Shown here piece by piece: positions 45,487-57,400 of a stretch of DNA of 64,000 bases. Source of the stretch: Haplomitrium mnioides (taxonomy: Eukaryota; Marchantiophyta; Haplomitriopsida; Calobryales); NCBI GenBank assembly GCA_049999725.1, contig JBNGIS010033853.1:1-64000 (forward strand), read 5' to 3'. Each line of letters begins with the position of its first letter. Within the stretch, counting starts at the first letter, position 1. The position numbers were made by a program, and so were the translations under genes. The notes below the pieces were generated by a model, which saw only the letters and a list, made by a program, of their open reading frames with translations, was not told the origin of the DNA and searched no databases.

Positions 45487-46480
45487 TATATTGAAAGCTC
45501 GAATATTCTTTGCATCATTTGGTGTTGGCTATTGTGTAATAGCCTTAATTTTGTCCTCCATTTTCTTGATGCTATCGATAAATAATTTTTATTCTAAGTA
45601 AGTCACCTCTTGCTTCCAAAACTCACACTTAGACTTCTTGTAATAGAGCTTCCAATTGCATAGTCTTTGCAATACTTCTTTGAGATGATCACAATGCTCA
45701 ACTTCACTATTACTAAAGATGAGTATATGGTCCAGAAACACCAACACTGACTTATCCAATAAACCATCAAAAACTTGATGTATTTGATCTACTAATATTG
45801 TTGGAGCATTAGTAAGACCAAATGTAAGAACCTTCTACTCAAAATACCTATACTTTGTATGAAAAGCTATGTTTGGCACATGAGTTGGCTTGAAGTCAAT
45901 TTGCCAATAACCACTTTGAAGATCCAATTAAGGAAAAAAATCACGCTCCACTTAATTGATCCAACAAATTATCAATACAAGATAGAGGATAGACATTCTT
46001 CATTGTTTGATTGTTCAAGCCTTGATAATTTGTATAAAGATGAAATCCACCATCTTTATTTGGTACAAAAAACACTAAGACAAAGTACTATATTGAATGA
46101 AATCTTTTTCAAGAAAATCCGTCAAGATCTTTCAAATCTCTTCTAATCCTTGTGGTGATAAGTGATATATTGGTCGATTATAAAAATTACTTCTTGGTTT
46201 GAACTCAATTAGAAAAGGCATTCTTTGATCATTTGGTAACCGCTTTGACAAATTCATTGTAAACACATCCAAAAAATCCTTCAAAATATCATCTATCATT
46301 GAGTTAAACACATATTTTCCTCCATTCTTATTTTAATCTATTATAGACTTGATCCAAACAACAAAGATAGACAACTCTTGCTACACTAAATGAACATACT
46401 GAAGTGACTAAGGCTTCTTCACCAAAAATATCGAACAAAACAATCGCTACTTTGAACTAAGAACCACTATTGAGTTCTTG
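45487..46480 (-). pseudogene. A2 reverse transcriptase
   Basis: Minus-strand reading from 46270: RMPFLIEFKPRSNFYNRPIY, HLSPQGLEEI, TDFLEKDFIQYST, SGYWQIDFKPTHVPNIAFHT and [20 protein letters not shown], then the catalytic block VLVFLDHILIFS, that is F-L-D-H (45738-45727): the second catalytic Asp has become His. Several stops and frameshifts occur as well. Confidence 0.85.
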
Positions 46481-46500
46481 TTTCATTTGATGTTTGCAAA

Positions 46501-47430
46501 AACCGAACTTGAAATTTAAGCATAAAAAATCATGAATTTAACGCTAGTAATATTTGTTTGAAAAACGAATGTAATGTTTTTATATCCAAATTGTTTATTT
46601 TAAGTGCATAATGTACTAAAAAGAAATATTCTCATGAGAATTTAAGCAAAATTTCTTTCATAATTTCTTCTCTAAAAAACATGAGCATAGGCAAACAAAA
46701 TATATACTAAATGTACAAGAAATTTTTTGTAAAATTTTTTAGAAACTAACAATGATATCGTTAATTTCTGAAATGGATAAAAACATTCAAATTTTATCAG
46801 AAATATATTCAATCAAAAAAAATGTTTGGGAGCATAAGAACTTTGAACTCTAGTCTTAAAGCTTATGCACGTACGAGCTAATAAAGCTCATTTTTTGTTG
46901 GAATGCTAAAGCTCAAGCACACATGGAATGTTGAAGCTCTCAAGTGCATAAACTTTGAACTTGAACCCTAAAGTGTAGGCACAAGAGAATTGTTGAAGGG
47001 AAAGTGTTTAAAGGTTGCTAAAGCCCAATGGTGTGTGGACTACCAAAACTCGTGTGTGTAGGGACAACTAAAGCCCATGCACTCTTAGTTTGCTAGTTCC
47101 TATGCACGCAAAGACAACTAAAGCCTATGTACGCTTTGACAACTAAAACCCAAGGAAGCACATACTACTTGGATGCAAGGACTGTAAAAACTTATGATTA
47201 AAGAAAACTTGAACAAAAATCAAAATAAAAAGAAATTGAACTTCCATGCCTGCATAGACTTTGTTGCTAAATTTTACGAAACTATTACTTTTGATCAAAA
47301 AAAATTTGCGAAAGAAATTGAATCGTGAAGACAATACTTCATAAAATGGATTTGGAATGCAACAAGAATAAAGACCAATCCAATAATATTTTGTGAGGAA
47401 AAATACTTTATTATTTACCAAAAATACATC
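46501..47430 (-). repeat. AT-rich 3' flank of MT1, repeated downstream of MT2
   Basis: 46540-47430 aligns with 53200-53914 in the same order and orientation (for example CAAACAAAATATATA at about 46695 and 53325, GAACTTCCATGC near 47230 and 53720). Both hold degenerate repeats of an ACTAAAGCCCATGCACG-like unit (46850-47150 and 53450-53660). On the MT strand, AATAAAG lies shortly after the MT stop codon in both copies (near 47405 and 53885), a possible shared polyadenylation signal. No coding sequence. Confidence 0.65.
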
Positions 47431-50400
47431 AGTTTGATGCTAAAGCTTCAGCTCTATGCTCTTTAAGAGGAATGGTCTCATCTAAATAAACTCGAAGTAA
47501 AGCTTTGGTATTTGCAATCGTTGGAGAGTCCTAACAAGACTTTCAAGTATGAAAAATTGCAACAAAATTGCTAGAAGCACTTGTAGTACTAGAAGTAACA
47601 AGCTCCTTGTGGTACGCAGATACAATATGTAATTCTGTCACGTAAGATAGCAAAGAAGCCATTTTCAAAACTCTCTAGAGAATATAAATGGACTGATGTC
47701 AATCATGTTCAACAATGCAATTTCACATCAACTTCAAATCATAGACATAACTAATGCTGGACCTTGAACAAAGATCTAAGATCCAATCTTGCTTTGTTGA
47801 CAAATGGTCAATAAAAAATTATATAAAGCTTGAGGCATGATCATCATCTCTTAAATGCTTGAGCTTTGTGAAACATCAAAGCAGTTGAAAATAATTCACA
47901 TAATTTGTCGAGGACATCTGTTTGCATCATTAGATTGCAAGTTGAAGAGCTTCATACTTTGCTTGCCCTCCTTGGTCCAATAGCCTATATTCCAGTACTC
48001 ATGGGCGTGAGCTATTATGGGACCATCCGAATGATAAATGTTGCTTTTTTCCATGTAGTAACTAAAACAAACAGATGAGACAAAGGAAAGAAAGTTAAAA
48101 AAAAAAAACAGATAAACAAACACATGAAAAAATTAATGCCAACTTGCCAAACGTCGTGGTTGATGACACAACAAACCTTCAATAGAGCATTCTCGACAAT
48201 GCCAAATTGTTGGGAAGAATGGATAATCATAAAAGACTAAAATTTGGAAGTTGTGATATGCCGCAAAAGACGAACTATGTCAAAAATAGCAACTTTGGTG
48301 AAGGGTTTTGAGTCATTATGCTTATATTTCTTAAGGTTGTAATTGTAAGAAATATCATCAACAACTAAAGTAAAACATCTAAGTTTCACTAATCCCTTCA
48401 ATTGTCGAGCATTAGCCTCCCTTTGGGCTTGAAAACTGCCACATTGAGTCCATCAACATAGGACATTAAGTCCTTGTCTTGCTCTTCGGGCCCTTCTTCA
48501 GCTAGAGGGGCAACAATTTAATTTTGCTGCCTTGCCTTCCACTTTCTTGCTTTGTGGAAATAGAGTAGAAAAGCAAAGAGTAGGAGACAAGAGTCAAGGT
48601 GTGGTCTTCATCTATAGGAACTTCTTCAACCCAAAATTTCTATTGCTTTTTAGTAATGGCCATTATTTTTTTGGCCTGCTTCATTTTGAACATTTTGTTG
48701 CCATGTATAGGGCACAAAGAAACAAGTTTGAGAAGAACAACAAGCAAAGTCTTTAAATCAAATGCAAGGAGGGATCTAGATGTCAAGCAATCTTGAACTT
48801 GAGAGTCAATGCATGCAGACTCTCAAACCTTTCAAAACAAGTTAAGAATAAATTTAGAAACAAAATTGAAAAATAGAAAAACACTTGCCAACAATTTCTC
48901 AAAAAATCGAATAAAAATATGACATTTTTGACTCTTCGATATGGATGGGATACTCCATCTTTGCTTCTTCTCATAGCTTGCAGTACACCTCAAAGCAAAA
49001 AGACTTCACCATCACATCTAAAACCTTATGTCTCTCCAATTCGTGAGACATTTCTTCAATCGAAAGTTTTCCAACTTCCACACATTTCAAAGTAGAAGTT
49101 TTAATTTTGTTAAGAAGACCATGAAAGGACCTCTACGGTGCCCTCTTAATGTCTTCCATTCTTGAAGAACCTTTCACCTTTGGCCTTTAGTCCCTTCATC
49201 GTGTTCTTCTCCCATATCAAAAAAATGCTCTATTGTAACTCTTAGATCTCTCCACTTCTAAGCGCTAATTAGAACCAATTGTCTTGAGAAGTGATGGTCT
49301 TCTCAATAGTGAACTCTGGCTTTATCTCCAAAGTCTCAAGTACTAGCTCTCTTTTTAATGTTTGGGATAACACCATCCCACTCTCCATGTATATTTGATG
49401 TCAATACTCGACCTTTAGAATAGATGTCTCTTCCAACTTGTATTGTTGCTCGTAATTATCATCACTAACGAAGATGCAAGATTTTGTCGGTGTCAGTCTT
49501 TTAGTAGACATAGCAATTACAGAGCAACAACATGGAATTTCATGCTCCATATTTTGTGATTAAAAGCTGCATTGCGGCAACATTGTGATTGACTTGTGCA
49601 ATCTCGTACTTGTACTTGTTAGGGTTCCTGAGGTTGATCTCTGACTTTTCTTTTAATCCGCACTTAAGGTTCACCACAACAACGAAAAAGTTCTGCGCAT
49701 AATTATTTGTGATCATTCTTTGTGCTAGAAGCTCTACAAAGTCTTCATTTAACCTCCTAGTGTGAGATAGCCTCTTGTTATCCATTCGAGGTTTGGGAAG
49801 GTTGAATTTCTCCAACCTAATGGTGATTGTTTCTTCATGGACTCTGCACCGCTGGATGGCAAACTCATGAATCTTGTTTTTATCCTCCTTAGACACTATC
49901 TGAAGATCTATCTACTCTTGTTTCAAAAATGCCCGCAGCCCCTTGTGAGATTGCCTTTTTTCTTTAGAGGTTAGAGCCTGCATTGGCTCTAGCTCTTTTC
50001 CCTCATGTGAGCTGCTAGAAGTTGAAGATGAAGGGGTAGAGGAAGATGATTTGATGGGAGATAGGGAGGATGGTGACTCCTCCTCAAAAGGTGGTGGGGA
50101 CACAAGATGTTTCTTTTGTAGTACTTGCTTCTTCTTTTTCGGAGCCTTGACTAGATCCACCTCTTTTCTCTTTTTAGCAGCAGATGGTCCATCTGTTGTT
50201 GCCAATGTCATCGAAGCCATAGTAAGATGCTGCACAAGTTGTTGGATATGCACTCATGTTTTGACTTTCAAAAGTTTGATGGAAATCACAAACTTTATGA
50301 AGCCATTTTCTACCCGCTTTGTATCTGGGTAAGTGTAGACAAAGTCCAACAAATATTAAAAGAACTTGAAAAAATAAATAAAAAATGTCAATTACTTAAA

Positions 50401-50820
50401 ACAAAATATTTTCAAAAGTTTACTAAGAGGCTAAGAGCATTTCAACATTTAGTCTAAGCACAAAGTTTCACTATAGTCCATGATTGCATAAACTGGAGAG
50501 TCTATGTGAGAATGGATTCAGTAGTCTAATAGCGGAGGATAGTGAAAGTATCACAAAGTCCATGCACGTATAGACTCAAGAGCGACTTCAAAATTTTTTT
50601 TAAAATGAGAAAACAACTTTCTCATCTCACCTTGCCGTCACCAAATATCGACTACAAATCCTTTGTAAAGACATCCTTCAGCTTCATCTCGTTGAAGTAG
50701 AATTTGTTTCATGATGTCTTAGAGAGGGTAGTTCTGCCTCTCACTACACATGCAGTTCCAATTGGGGCCCTCTCGAATCATTGTAATTTGGACCAAAAGA
50801 CCCATTTTAAAATTTTCAAC
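47431..50820 (-). pseudogene. MT1: decayed ParB-like plus beta-class DNA methyltransferase gene
   Basis: Read on the minus strand. Exon-like 50820-50625 (RAPIGTACVVRGRTTLSKTS; NKFYFNEMKLKDVFTKDL) ends GGCAAG|GTGAGA. The next, 50328-49540, follows TTACCCAG| and has a nuclear-localisation-like stretch (AKKRKEVDLVKAPKKKKQ), a Ser-rich linker and a ParB-like block: ETITIRLEKFNLPKPR, LNEDFVELLAQRMI, FFVVVVNL, YEIAQVNHNVAAMQLL. 49540-48430 is poorly readable (LERHKVLDVMVKSFCFEVYC). 48420-48061 carries VVDDISYNYN (motif IV region) and FMIIHSSQQFGIVENALL. After an 86-bp intron come NIYHSDGPIIAHAHEYW and WILDLCSRSSISY (motif I region). Known for beta-class enzymes: motif IV precedes motif I. The P of D-x-P-Y and the G of C-S-G-S are lost here, and there are several stops. 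Methyltransferase identity is fairly firm through comparison with MT2; the ParB assignment is weaker. Confidence 0.6.
48062..48147 (-). other. predicted 86-bp intron of MT1
   Basis: The donor is GACGTTTG|GCAAGT (a GC donor; MT2 has |GTGAGT at 58508). A pyrimidine-rich run with 12 T and the acceptor TTTGTTTTAG|TTACTAC follow. Removing it joins the frame (split codon TG+T) to YYMEKSNIYH. The equivalent MT2 intron (58508-58420, 89 bp) joins the same frame, although its acceptor AG is mutated. Confidence 0.6.
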
Positions 50821-51299
50821 TTCAATGGCAAAAAGATAAAGGTGAAGATCAATATTTTTATGGTTTGACAACAAAATAGCCATTTGTAGTATAGTTTTTG
50901 TGGCTCTAGAACCTTTTGAACATCAAAAAATCTAACAAAAACAAGTTCACAGAGAGGGAAAGGCTGAAAATAGCAAAATAGCAAGAAATTGCAAAAAAAG
51001 ACAACAACAAGAAAACAAAAACTAGAAAGTGAACTCACAAAAATAGAAAGAAACTTTCCATTGCGCTACTTTTATACCAAAATTTTAAAAACTTTTTTTT
51101 ACCATAAAAAAATAATTTGTGGAGCTCTTGACACGTAGTTTCACGTGGTGCAAAGAAAAAGAATAGTTACCATCTAAAACATTGCTTGTTTTCATCTTTT
51201 TGATTTCTTTTCTTCATTTCCATCACAAACATTTCAGAATTTTGTCGTTTTATGAACTTTTCTTAAAAACACATCTTTTGGTTATGCTATTAGAAGTTG
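50821..51299. other. AT-rich spacer, no clear gene
   Basis: On the minus strand a hydrophobic frame (51038-50778) runs into the first MT1 exon; whether it is exon, intron or leader is unclear. Nothing else is recognisable. Confidence 0.4.
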
Positions 51300-52686
51300 A
51301 GAATATTTGTTGAAATAGTTTCTTCAAATAGTCTTTTTTATTGGTATTTATCAATAGCTAAAGTCTTAAAAGACAAGAAGAGATTAGAATTCCAAGATTC
51401 ATGTTCTACAAAAGTGTTACTTTTGGATGACATTTAGGGACAAATACGATGTTTTGTAGAGGTAAGAAATGGAATACCCAAAGCGTCAAGTGTAATGGCG
51501 ATTATTTTGGCGAAAAATATGGCATTTGTTGAGTTATATAGCTCTACTCACGAAGATCGGACAAGTGAACCCTATGCGCATGTAGGATCAAGGACTGAAC
51601 CCTATGCAGGCATATGGTCAAGGAGTGAGCCCAATGCATGCATAGAATTAAAAAGTGAATAACTTGCATGCAAAGGATCAAAGACGGAACCCAATGCTTG
51701 CATAGGATCCAAGATTCAACCTTTTGCAGGCAAAAGATGTTTGTTGTCGGTCAAGCGATCGAAATTGAATCTTTATTTTAACTACTCCAACTAATCAACA
51801 CAAAGATTTTCAAGTTTGAATCTCTAGACGGTTGTGGACCTTTTCTTGTCCTTATCAGATGAAGACAATGAAGTTCAAGATCCAATATGTTTGCCAAAAA
51901 CACAAAAAATATGGAATCTGTATTCGTATATGGTTTCAATTTTGGAGATGATTGTCTGTCACCAATAGAACCACTCAAATAACAAAGGATTTCTAATCAA
52001 GTTGGACCCCTTAATGAGATTGAGAGATCTTTCAAAAACCAAATTCTTTTGGAGGAATCTTCACATGACAACTTAGGAAATGATTCTAGCAAAGAGTCTC
52101 AATCAACCAACATTTTGTTGGAGCGATTGCCAAAGACACCAATTATTAAAAAAAACATTTCATAATGTTAAAGATATTGATGAAAATTCTGTTTTGATAT
52201 GGTCTAGTTCTCCTAATCCTCAAGGTGGTCTTCGTCCTTCAAAAACGTATTCCGAATAAACAAACAATGTTCTGGATGATGTTCAAGATTTTCAAGAAGA
52301 TGAATGATCTCCAATGGCTGGATTTGCCTATGGACTAAATGGACCGGCACTACATAAAATTTCTTTGTCTAGGCCAAAACCCAAATAGATGAACACTTTA
52401 TGTGAAAATTCTTTGAGGAAAGCCTATTATAACGAGAGCTTTGTGAAGAAAAAGCTTGATCAAATATCAATTTTGAAATTGAAAATAACTTCATGTTGTT
52501 GAAATAATTTTTTGTCGTTGTGCAAGACAAATTTTTGGAAAAATGTGAGAGAAACGTATTTTCGACAAAGCATAAAGAATCAAGATATCAAATTTTAGTG
52601 AAGAATACCAAGAAAATACTCCAATGTTGGAAATTGATTCGCTTTGTCTAGCAGTACCATTGTCTATAGAAGAGCTTTCAATCTAA
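51300..52686 (+). pseudogene. decayed ORF G, unknown function
   Basis: One frame runs 51300-51968 (SIAKVLKDKKRLEFQDS; CFVEVRNGIPKASSVMAI; then 10-residue repeats; LSLSDEDNEVQDPICLP) with only four stops (51435, 51660, 51792, 51825) in 223 codons of AT-rich DNA. It shifts to GPLNEIERSFKNQILLEESS and SSKESQSTNILLERLPKTP, then after an A8 run (about 52148) to SVLIWSSSPNPQGGLRPSKT and SPMAGFAYGLNGPALHKISL, with stops at 52257, 52305 and 52386. It appears to end with NTPMLEIDSLCLAVPLSIEE and TAA at 52684. It is acidic and Ser/Asn-rich with no domain I recognise. It faces away from MT1. It could be the end of a mobile element or a host gene relic. Confidence 0.5.
51559..51734 (+). repeat. 30-bp minisatellite, about 5.9 units, in frame
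   Basis: Units start at 51559 (26 bp), 51585, 51615, 51645, 51675 and 51705; consensus GGATCAAGGACTGAACCCAA plus TGCATGCATA. Period 30 is a multiple of three, so the units encode degenerate 10-residue repeats (GSRTEPYAGI, WSRSEPNACI, GSKTEPNACI, GSKIQPFAGK). Related CCCATGCACGCATAG-like units are scattered through 46850-47150 and 50460-50590. Confidence 0.85.
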
Positions 52687-53199
52687 TGTTATCAGTAGGG
52701 AAAGATAAAATCCAAAGGATTCAAAATCTTCAAAACACACATACTATAGACATTTTTAGAAATAGAGAACTATGTGCTAAGGGAACATTTGTACATAAAT
52801 GGATGGATATTTTCTTTTAAAATACACTACGAGAGAATGACCGCTCACAAAGTTTATAACTTGCTCGATAATTTTACAACATGAGAAGTTTCCTCTACAT
52901 ATATTATTTGAAAGAGGAAGATCCCAATTGCATTCTTAGTTTTTCACGTTTTTGAAAACATTAGAATCATGATGAATAGATTTAAATTATGTTCGATCTT
53001 CGAGCCCAACAAAGATAACAAATTTCATCTTCGAGCCCAACAAAGATAACAAATTTCTTCTCTTTTGAAATCTATAGCTAATCAATGCTCTTTTTACTAC
53101 ACTCAAAGCTTAGTTTTAGAGATGTTATGCTTTCTCAACTTAGTACTAAAAGATATTTGTTTTGTTAAGTTGTTCAACTAACAAGATTTTAGTCAAATA
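52687..53199. other. AT-rich spacer with a short tandem duplication
   Basis: No gene is recognised. A 31-bp unit (ATCTTCGAGCCCAACAAAGA...) is repeated exactly at 52996-53026 and 53027-53057. GAATCATGATGAATAGATTTA-like sequence occurs at about 52968 and again at about 53808. Confidence 0.7.
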
Positions 53200-53914
53200 A
53201 ATCTTAACAATTTGAATTGTGAGAACATAATCTTTTTATGGCACAATGCTTTAAAAACAAATCTTTTTATGAGCAATTTACCAAACTTGCTTTTGTAAAT
53301 TCATCTTTCAAAAGAATAAGCACCGCCAAACAAAATATATATAAAAAAACACAACATTTGTTATTAAACATTTTAAAAACTAATAATCATTGCAAAAATT
53401 TGTAATATTTATAAAAATACTCAAATTTTATCTACAATTTTTTTATGTAGAGCCCTTAAGTGTTGGCACAAACGGATTGTTAAAGCAAAATTGTGAAAAG
53501 ACTACTAAAGCCTATGTGTGCATAGACAATTGAGGTACTAGAACATGCCCACATTGTTTAAAAGATTGATGCATGCAAGAAGAACAACAACTAATTCCAG
53601 CTTGAAAAATTGAAGCCCATGTGCACATGGACAATTGAAGCGAGCATGGACTACTAAGTAGTTGGAAGTAGGGAACACAAAAGTCTATTTAGGAAGGAAT
53701 AGAAAATTAAAAAGGAGAGTGAACTTCCATGCAAGCATAGACTTCATTGCTAATTTTAATAAAAACCAATACATTTTGCTCAAAACCCATTTTGCCACAC
53801 ATTGAATCATGATGAATAGATTTAAATTAAATTGGAGATGCAACAAGATTGAAACATCAGCAAATAAAGTTTTGTAAGATAAATACTTTATTATATAGAA
53901 ACATTACATCACTC
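53200..53914 (-). repeat. AT-rich 3' flank of MT2
   Basis: Second copy of the segment 46540-47430. It includes TATAATAAAG (near 53885 on the MT strand), equivalent to TAATAAAG after MT1. Confidence 0.65.
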
Positions 53915-54487
53915 TCATGCTACAACTCCATCCTTTTCAAAAAGAGTTGTCTCATTTAAATCAACTAGTTGAGAGGGTTTAGCATCTCCAGCCGTAAGAA
54001 AGTCTTTGTGAGGTTTTTTTGTCCCAAAGATGGCAACAAAATCACTAGTAGCACTTGTAGCACCAGAAAGATCAGGTTCATTGTGGTAGACATACACTAT
54101 CTGCGATTCCGCTATGTCGGATGGCAAAGAAACCATTGTCAAAACTTTTTGAGAAATGTAGATAGAGAGATGGCAATTATATTCCACAACGATGCAATTT
54201 TGCATCAGCTTCAAAGCACAAACAAAGCCTATTCTAGATCCAGAGCAAAGATCTAAGATTCAATCTTGCTCTATTGATTAATGGTCAATAAAAATTTTGT
54301 AAAGAATGTAGGGCTTTTGATAAACATTCACAAAAACATCATCTCATGGATGTTTAAGTTTAGCCGATACCAAAGGATAACTAAAGACACTTCACATAAT
54401 TTTCCGAGGATGACCACTTGCATCAGTAGGTTGCAAATAGGAAAGCTTCATGCTCATGTTTCCCTCCTTTGTCCAATTGCCCACAGT
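53915..54487 (-). pseudogene. MT2: DNA methyltransferase gene, C-terminal part
   Basis: A single frame of 191 codons with four internal stops and no frameshift. From 54487 downward: NWTKEGNMSMKLSYLQPTDA, SGHPRKIM, stop, VFSYPLVSAKLKHP, stop, DDVFVNVYQKPYILYKIFID, stop, then ILDLCSGSRIGFVCALKLMQ, NCIVVEYN, AESQIVYVYHNEPDLSGATS, ending at TGA 53915-53917. QKP (54319-54311) followed by D-L-C-S-G-S (54253 downward), G and C-I-V-V-E is the SAM-binding motif I context of beta-class N6-adenine/N4-cytosine methyltransferases. The stops are of the TGG/CGA/CAA-derived type. The upstream part lies beyond F1 at 58350-58800. Confidence 0.65.
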
Positions 54488-57400
54488 TGTCGTAGCCCAG
54501 CAGTAGCACTCCAGCCCCGAAAAACAACAACCCGAGATCGAATCACGCAATATCTATATAGAAATCCGCTCTTAATTCACTTTTACCAACTTTCCATGTT
54601 CTCTATTAGTTTAGAAATGGAACTCTCTCCACTCTAGGACTGACAACCTTTCTCCACAAAACCAAACACATAAACTACTACTACTCACTATAATAGAAAA
54701 AAAGACAAGAATTACTCAAACTGTATAATTGACACTTCAAGGATAAGAAAGCTGCTGTACATGATGATTTTAAACAGAAGCTGAATCAGAGAAATTCACA
54801 AGCAACCAGTTCCCCAACTTACTAGGAACTCTCAAACCAACACTCTCGTGCCTACCTTCATTACAACATCTCACTTCCCTCAAACTAGATACTCAGGCTA
54901 CTCCAACCCAATATATCCCAAAGCTTTGATGCTGAGAATTCAGCTATGGAACAACCCTCCTAATCTCACATCCAACTGCTGTTCCTCCAACCACCCACTA
55001 CTCTGTTTATTTTTTAAAATGCCCACCTATTCTATAGGCACACACAAATCTTAGCACTCCTTGCTCTAGTGCAACCCACTAACCAGTATCCACTGACTGA
55101 TTGACCACAGTAGGTTCTCTCCTTAAAAATTTAACAATCAGATAACATAATAGAACTTAAAGCAGAATTGATTTGCCACTAAACCTCCCACAGGTTTACA
55201 ACCTAGAACTCAGAACCCAGGCCCACCAGCAGGACACACTCAGGCAACTCCTGACATGCACTTCTCTAATGCTACCTGACTGCTTTCTCCAATCGCAAAC
55301 CTGCAAAACATTCACCAACCAACTCTAGCTGCAAATCCTTGTTCCTTCCTCAAACAACTCCTCATGAATCTGCAATTAACAACCATGAGGAGGGGACCTC
55401 ACAGACATGAACTCTCTGTATATTTCTTGAAGCACACATGTACAATGAGACTAACCAACAAAACAGGAACTCGCCAATAGGCTTGTACCCCATGTCTTGC
55501 TCAACTGACAATAACAGTCATTCTAATTCCAATTCAAACTAGCTTGCTTCTCTACACACTAACTTCTTTACACTAAGTTTAAAATAAGAACTATCAACTC
55601 ACAAGCCATTCTTAAACTAAATAACACTCTTTAACTAACTTACATGGACTAAACTCGCCATAAGAACAGATTACTAATGATTGTTCTTATACTAATTTTG
55701 AAGTTTCACTAACTCTTCCGCTTCAAATTCGAACTTTTCAAATTCTGCAGAGTAGTCGTTTCGCTCTTTCCAAACTTTTGAACTTTCAGTTCGACTTCCA
55801 CACCGAAACTATAACAAATCACTGATTCGCCATTTAACTTCTCTCCTCACGCACCTTTCCTTTTCTACACAAAACACTGATAAGTCGCAGTTTCCTACAT
55901 CACCATTTCGCCAAGCATCCTTCCGTTGATCTCCTCGGAAAGCAACCTTCCTAACCGGTGCTCCCCACTTCGTACTCCCTATCGGAACCATTTAAACCGA
56001 GGTGTCCCACTTTGGATCCCCACACGGACATTCAACGTAAACCCTCTTAACCGGGGTGTCCCATCTCAGAAAACAAATCGGAACCCCCTTAACTGAGGTT
56101 CCCCACATCGTAACGCGAAGTTCCGAAGCCTTCTTCGGACTCACGGACTCTCCTTTACGGACCACGGACTCTTCACAGACCACCCTTCCGCTCGCTTCCA
56201 ATTTCTTTCTCATCCCCTTTAAAATTTTAATTTCATCCGATTACAGCACCAATTCCGTCGATCGATTACTCCTTTACAGCTGATCGATCCTCGCTCAACA
56301 TTTCTCACCTTATTCCCCACATCGAGGTCTTACGCATGACCATTCTTCCCCTCAATTCGTAAAGCTCTTCAATAATTTTGAATCCTTCAATCAAATCAGA
56401 TCGCCCTTCAATCCTCGTCATTCGCAATTCCAACACAAAATTCGATTCCACAACACCACCAAACATTCGAATTTCCAATGCTGCCTTATTCAACTGGTTG
56501 CAACATTCTTTCAGCTTCCAATGCCCAACAGGTAAAAGACTCTCCTTCGCAACTTCTTTCCTTCAATTCACAATAGGGAACTTGCATGGATCATATCGCA
56601 ACATTCATTTGATTTCTTCCGAATCATCCTTCACTTTAATCAATCACAAACTTATCATTCAATCTCCATTCTTTGATTCAGCCATCTTTAATTCCACAGG
56701 AAAGGAAATTTTCACAGTAGCTGATCGATCTTATGAGAAGCTTGATGTAAGAACTACACTCGCCTTCGAAATCTGATCCTCGAATTTTCCGAACCACCTA
56801 GTCGAAATTTTGTCTCTCGAATCTGTACCCTTTTGGAACTTTCAATCTCTAGCCAAATTCGAACTTTCACCTTGTCCGACTCAAACTTTCAAACTTACTT
56901 CCCTTCAGTCCGGATAGGTGATTGGTCATCCTTTCGGCCATTCAGTTATTACTACCCTTAGTCACTCGTAGAAAAGTTTGATGTACGAACAATAACTCTC
57001 ATAAATCCATTTTGAACTTTCTCATATCATCCGAATGACCAGTTCAAACTTTCAAGATCACCCTTTTCTTCATTTTGAATTGTATATATATCACCATTTC
57101 GGCCGTTTAATCCTTCCCCCGCTTCGGATCCAGTTTAACTAGTCCTCCCCACTTAGGAAGGCTGATCGGAACCAACTTAAGTGGGCTCTCCACTTAGGAA
57201 GGTTCAATTCTGCTACATTCTTCGGATCGGACTCCTCGCGGACAACAGACTCTTCAAATTCTTCGGATTCTTCAGATTCTCTGCGATCAATTCCTTCTCT
57301 TTAATCTTTCTAATTCATCCCCACGCGCAGATACCATGGCCAAGTCATCGCTCCTTCATCGCTACTTGAATTCCTCTTCGCAGAGATATCCCCTTGCATT

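Larger units (their letters stand above)
42993..46500 (-). mobile_element. Ty3/gypsy chromovirus A2, 5'-truncated
   Basis: The second copy of the A1 family, inverted: 3' LTR (42993-43408), chromodomain remnants, integrase, RNase H and RT up to the pre-RT region ([12 protein letters not shown] equivalent near 46390). Gag, protease and 5' LTR are absent. The right boundary near 46500 is where similarity to A1 stops. Confidence 0.87.

Noticed and set aside
51559-51734. Possible CRISPR-like array
   Set aside because: The 30-bp units are directly adjacent with no spacers between them, and no cas gene is present; the setting is a eukaryotic repeat region.
54281-56776. Plus-strand ORFs of up to 132 codons in and near F1
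   Set aside because: The part before 54488 is antisense to MT2. Those in F1 have no counterpart in an aligned frame in F2 and look like chance frames.
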